From the NCBI RefSeq assembly GCF_012911815.1, contig NZ_JAATNW010000002.1:434001-498000 (forward strand): a stretch of DNA of 64,000 nucleotides, given 5' to 3'. The notes below the pieces were generated by a model. It was given only the letters and a program-made list of their open reading frames with translations. It was not told the origin of the DNA and made no database searches. The translations under genes and the position numbers were made by a program. This DNA comes from Alteromonas ponticola. Lineage in GTDB: Bacteria; Pseudomonadota; Gammaproteobacteria; Enterobacterales; Alteromonadaceae. Positions within the stretch are counted from its first letter, which is position 1; each line of letters begins with the position of its first letter. This document shows positions 63,293 through 64,000 of the stretch, piece by piece.

Positions 63293-63600
63293 AAGATAAA
63301 AATAAGCGTGCTATCGGTTTAAGATATGGCAATAAAGGCGACAAACAAGCGCCTAAAGTTGTTGCTAAAGGGTTTGGTGAACTGGCAGAAGAAATTATTA
63401 CACTGGCGAAAGAAAGTGGTGTATTGATCCATGAAGATCCGTATCTTAGTGAAGCGCTTGCCACGTTAGATCTCGGTCAGGAAATCCCGGAAACGCTGTA
63501 TTATGTTATCGCCGAACTCATTGCCTACTCGTATGTATTGCAGGGTAAAACGCCGCAAGGGTGGAATGACACAAATCCGCCTGTCAATGAAACCGTCTAA
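63289..63600 (+). CDS. FlhB C-terminal-domain-like protein (FlhX/FhlB type)
   Basis: 103-residue soluble protein matching the cytoplasmic domain of FlhB after its autocleavage site: RAIGLRYGNKGDKQAPKVVAKGFGELAEEI, then IHEDPYLSEALATLDLGQEIPETLYYVIAELIAY (in pieces). The membrane part and the NPTH cleavage motif are missing; the sequence begins where the PTH-side fragment of FlhB would. Related proteins can stand in for that fragment in flagellar export. Its ATG overlaps the FliK-like stop by 4 bp. Confidence 0.85.
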   Translation: MKDKNKRAIGLRYGNKGDKQAPKVVAKGFGELAEEIITLAKESGVLIHEDPYLSEALATLDLGQEIPETLYYVIAELIAYSYVLQGKTPQGWNDTNPPVNETV

Positions 63601-63614
63601 CTGAATGGTTTGTT

Positions 63615-63650
63615 AAAAAAAAGCGCTTTATCCAAAAACGGATAAAGCGC
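63615..63650 (-). terminator. recA terminator
   Basis: An 11-bp stem GCGCTTTATCC/GGATAAAGCGC with a 6-nt loop, read on the minus strand into eight T (63622 to 63615), 64 bp after the recA stop. On the plus side there is no T run. Confidence 0.85.
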
Positions 63651-63713
63651 CAAAAAAATAGGAAGAGGTATTTCAAAAGTGATGCGCGCAGACGCATCAC
63701 CCCAGCACCATGA

Positions 63714-64000
63714 TTATGCGTCGTCAGACTCACCCACAGGTTCTTCAACTTTATGCTTTTTGTCCAGTAATAGTTCTGCGCGTATCTTAGTTTCGATTTC
63801 TGCTGCTATTTCTGGGTTCTCTTTCAAGAACTTCATCACATTAGCTTTACCCTGACCAATACGATCCCCTTTATAGCTGTACCAGGCACCGGCTTTGTCT
63901 ACCAGCTTTTGTTGGACGCCCAGGTCAATCAGTTCGGCTTCCTTGCTGATCCCTTCACCGTATCGGATCATAAACTCGGCCTGTTTAAATGGCGGTGCCA
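63714..64000 (-). CDS. recA: RecA recombinase (C-terminal part only)
   Basis: The last 95 codons or so of recA; the 5' part lies beyond the right edge. The recognisable RecA C-terminus reads [20 protein letters not shown], then [20 protein letters not shown] and [17 protein letters not shown], followed by an acidic tail ending GESDDA. RecA forms the strand-exchange filament in recombinational repair and triggers LexA cleavage. No recX lies directly downstream: a terminator follows within 64 bp, then the convergent FlhX-like gene. Confidence 0.96.
   Translation of the reverse strand, partial: APPFKQAEFMIRYGEGISKEAELIDLGVQQKLVDKAGAWYSYKGDRIGQGKANVMKFLKENPEIAAEIETKIRAELLLDKKHKVEEPVGESDDA

Overview
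The window reads as a marine gammaproteobacterium of the order Alteromonadales, most likely an Alteromonas-type genus. This is inferred from gene content and order: thrABC with a leader peptide, lpoA-yraN-diaA-dolP downstream of a divergent rsmI, a GntR-controlled prpBC-acnD-prpF operon, arcB divergent from gltBD, and a complete ccmABCDEFGHI operon next to FliK/FlhB-like genes and recA. It is nearly all ordinary chromosome: no tRNA, rRNA, CRISPR array, insertion sequence, phage or plasmid gene was seen. Only thrC (left edge) and recA (right edge) are cut by the window.

Layout. 1-4.5 kb: threonine operon thrL-thrA-thrB-thrC on the minus strand, with an attenuator. 4.6-6.5 kb: secreted subtilisin-like protease. 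6.8-14.1 kb: a dehydrogenase, a stand-alone receiver protein, aceK, an OmpR-type two-component pair, two small envelope proteins and a PLP enzyme. 14.2-17.5 kb: carboxyspermidine-type polyamine synthesis plus two unknown small proteins. 17.5-22 kb: rsmI, then lpoA-yraN-diaA-dolP. 22-29 kb: methylcitrate cycle operon. 29-37.7 kb: the most accessory stretch, with a degenerate RelA/SpoT-type HD protein, an exported amidohydrolase, an APC permease, a 2OG-Fe(II) oxygenase, an AbgT transporter and a BenE transporter divergent from an XRE-cupin regulator. 37.7-46.6 kb: arcB and glutamate synthase gltBD. 46.7-53 kb: a small exported protein, a peptide transporter, galE and a large lipoprotein. 53.3-61.2 kb: cytochrome c maturation operon ending in mlaA. 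61.3-63.6 kb: FliK-like and FlhB C-terminal-like genes. 63.7 kb to the end: recA.

How the parts work together. The clearest regulatory signals are three. (1) The thr leader peptide has Thr and Ile codons plus three consecutive Met codons, behind a promoter spacer that holds a 14-bp palindrome with a perfect MetJ-type met box at its core. This suggests that all three end products of the homoserine branch may control the operon. (2) Three exact copies of TTGTCGACAA surround and enter the GntR-type regulator of the methylcitrate operon, one of them on the -10 box of a strong sigma-70 promoter. (3) Two mirror-image 20-bp operators lie between the BenE transporter and the XRE-cupin gene. I found no clearly new multi-gene system. 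The best candidates for new biology are these regulatory arrangements, the HD-to-HS RelA/SpoT-like protein, the FliK/FlhX pair detached from a flagellar cluster, and several small conserved-looking proteins of unknown function.
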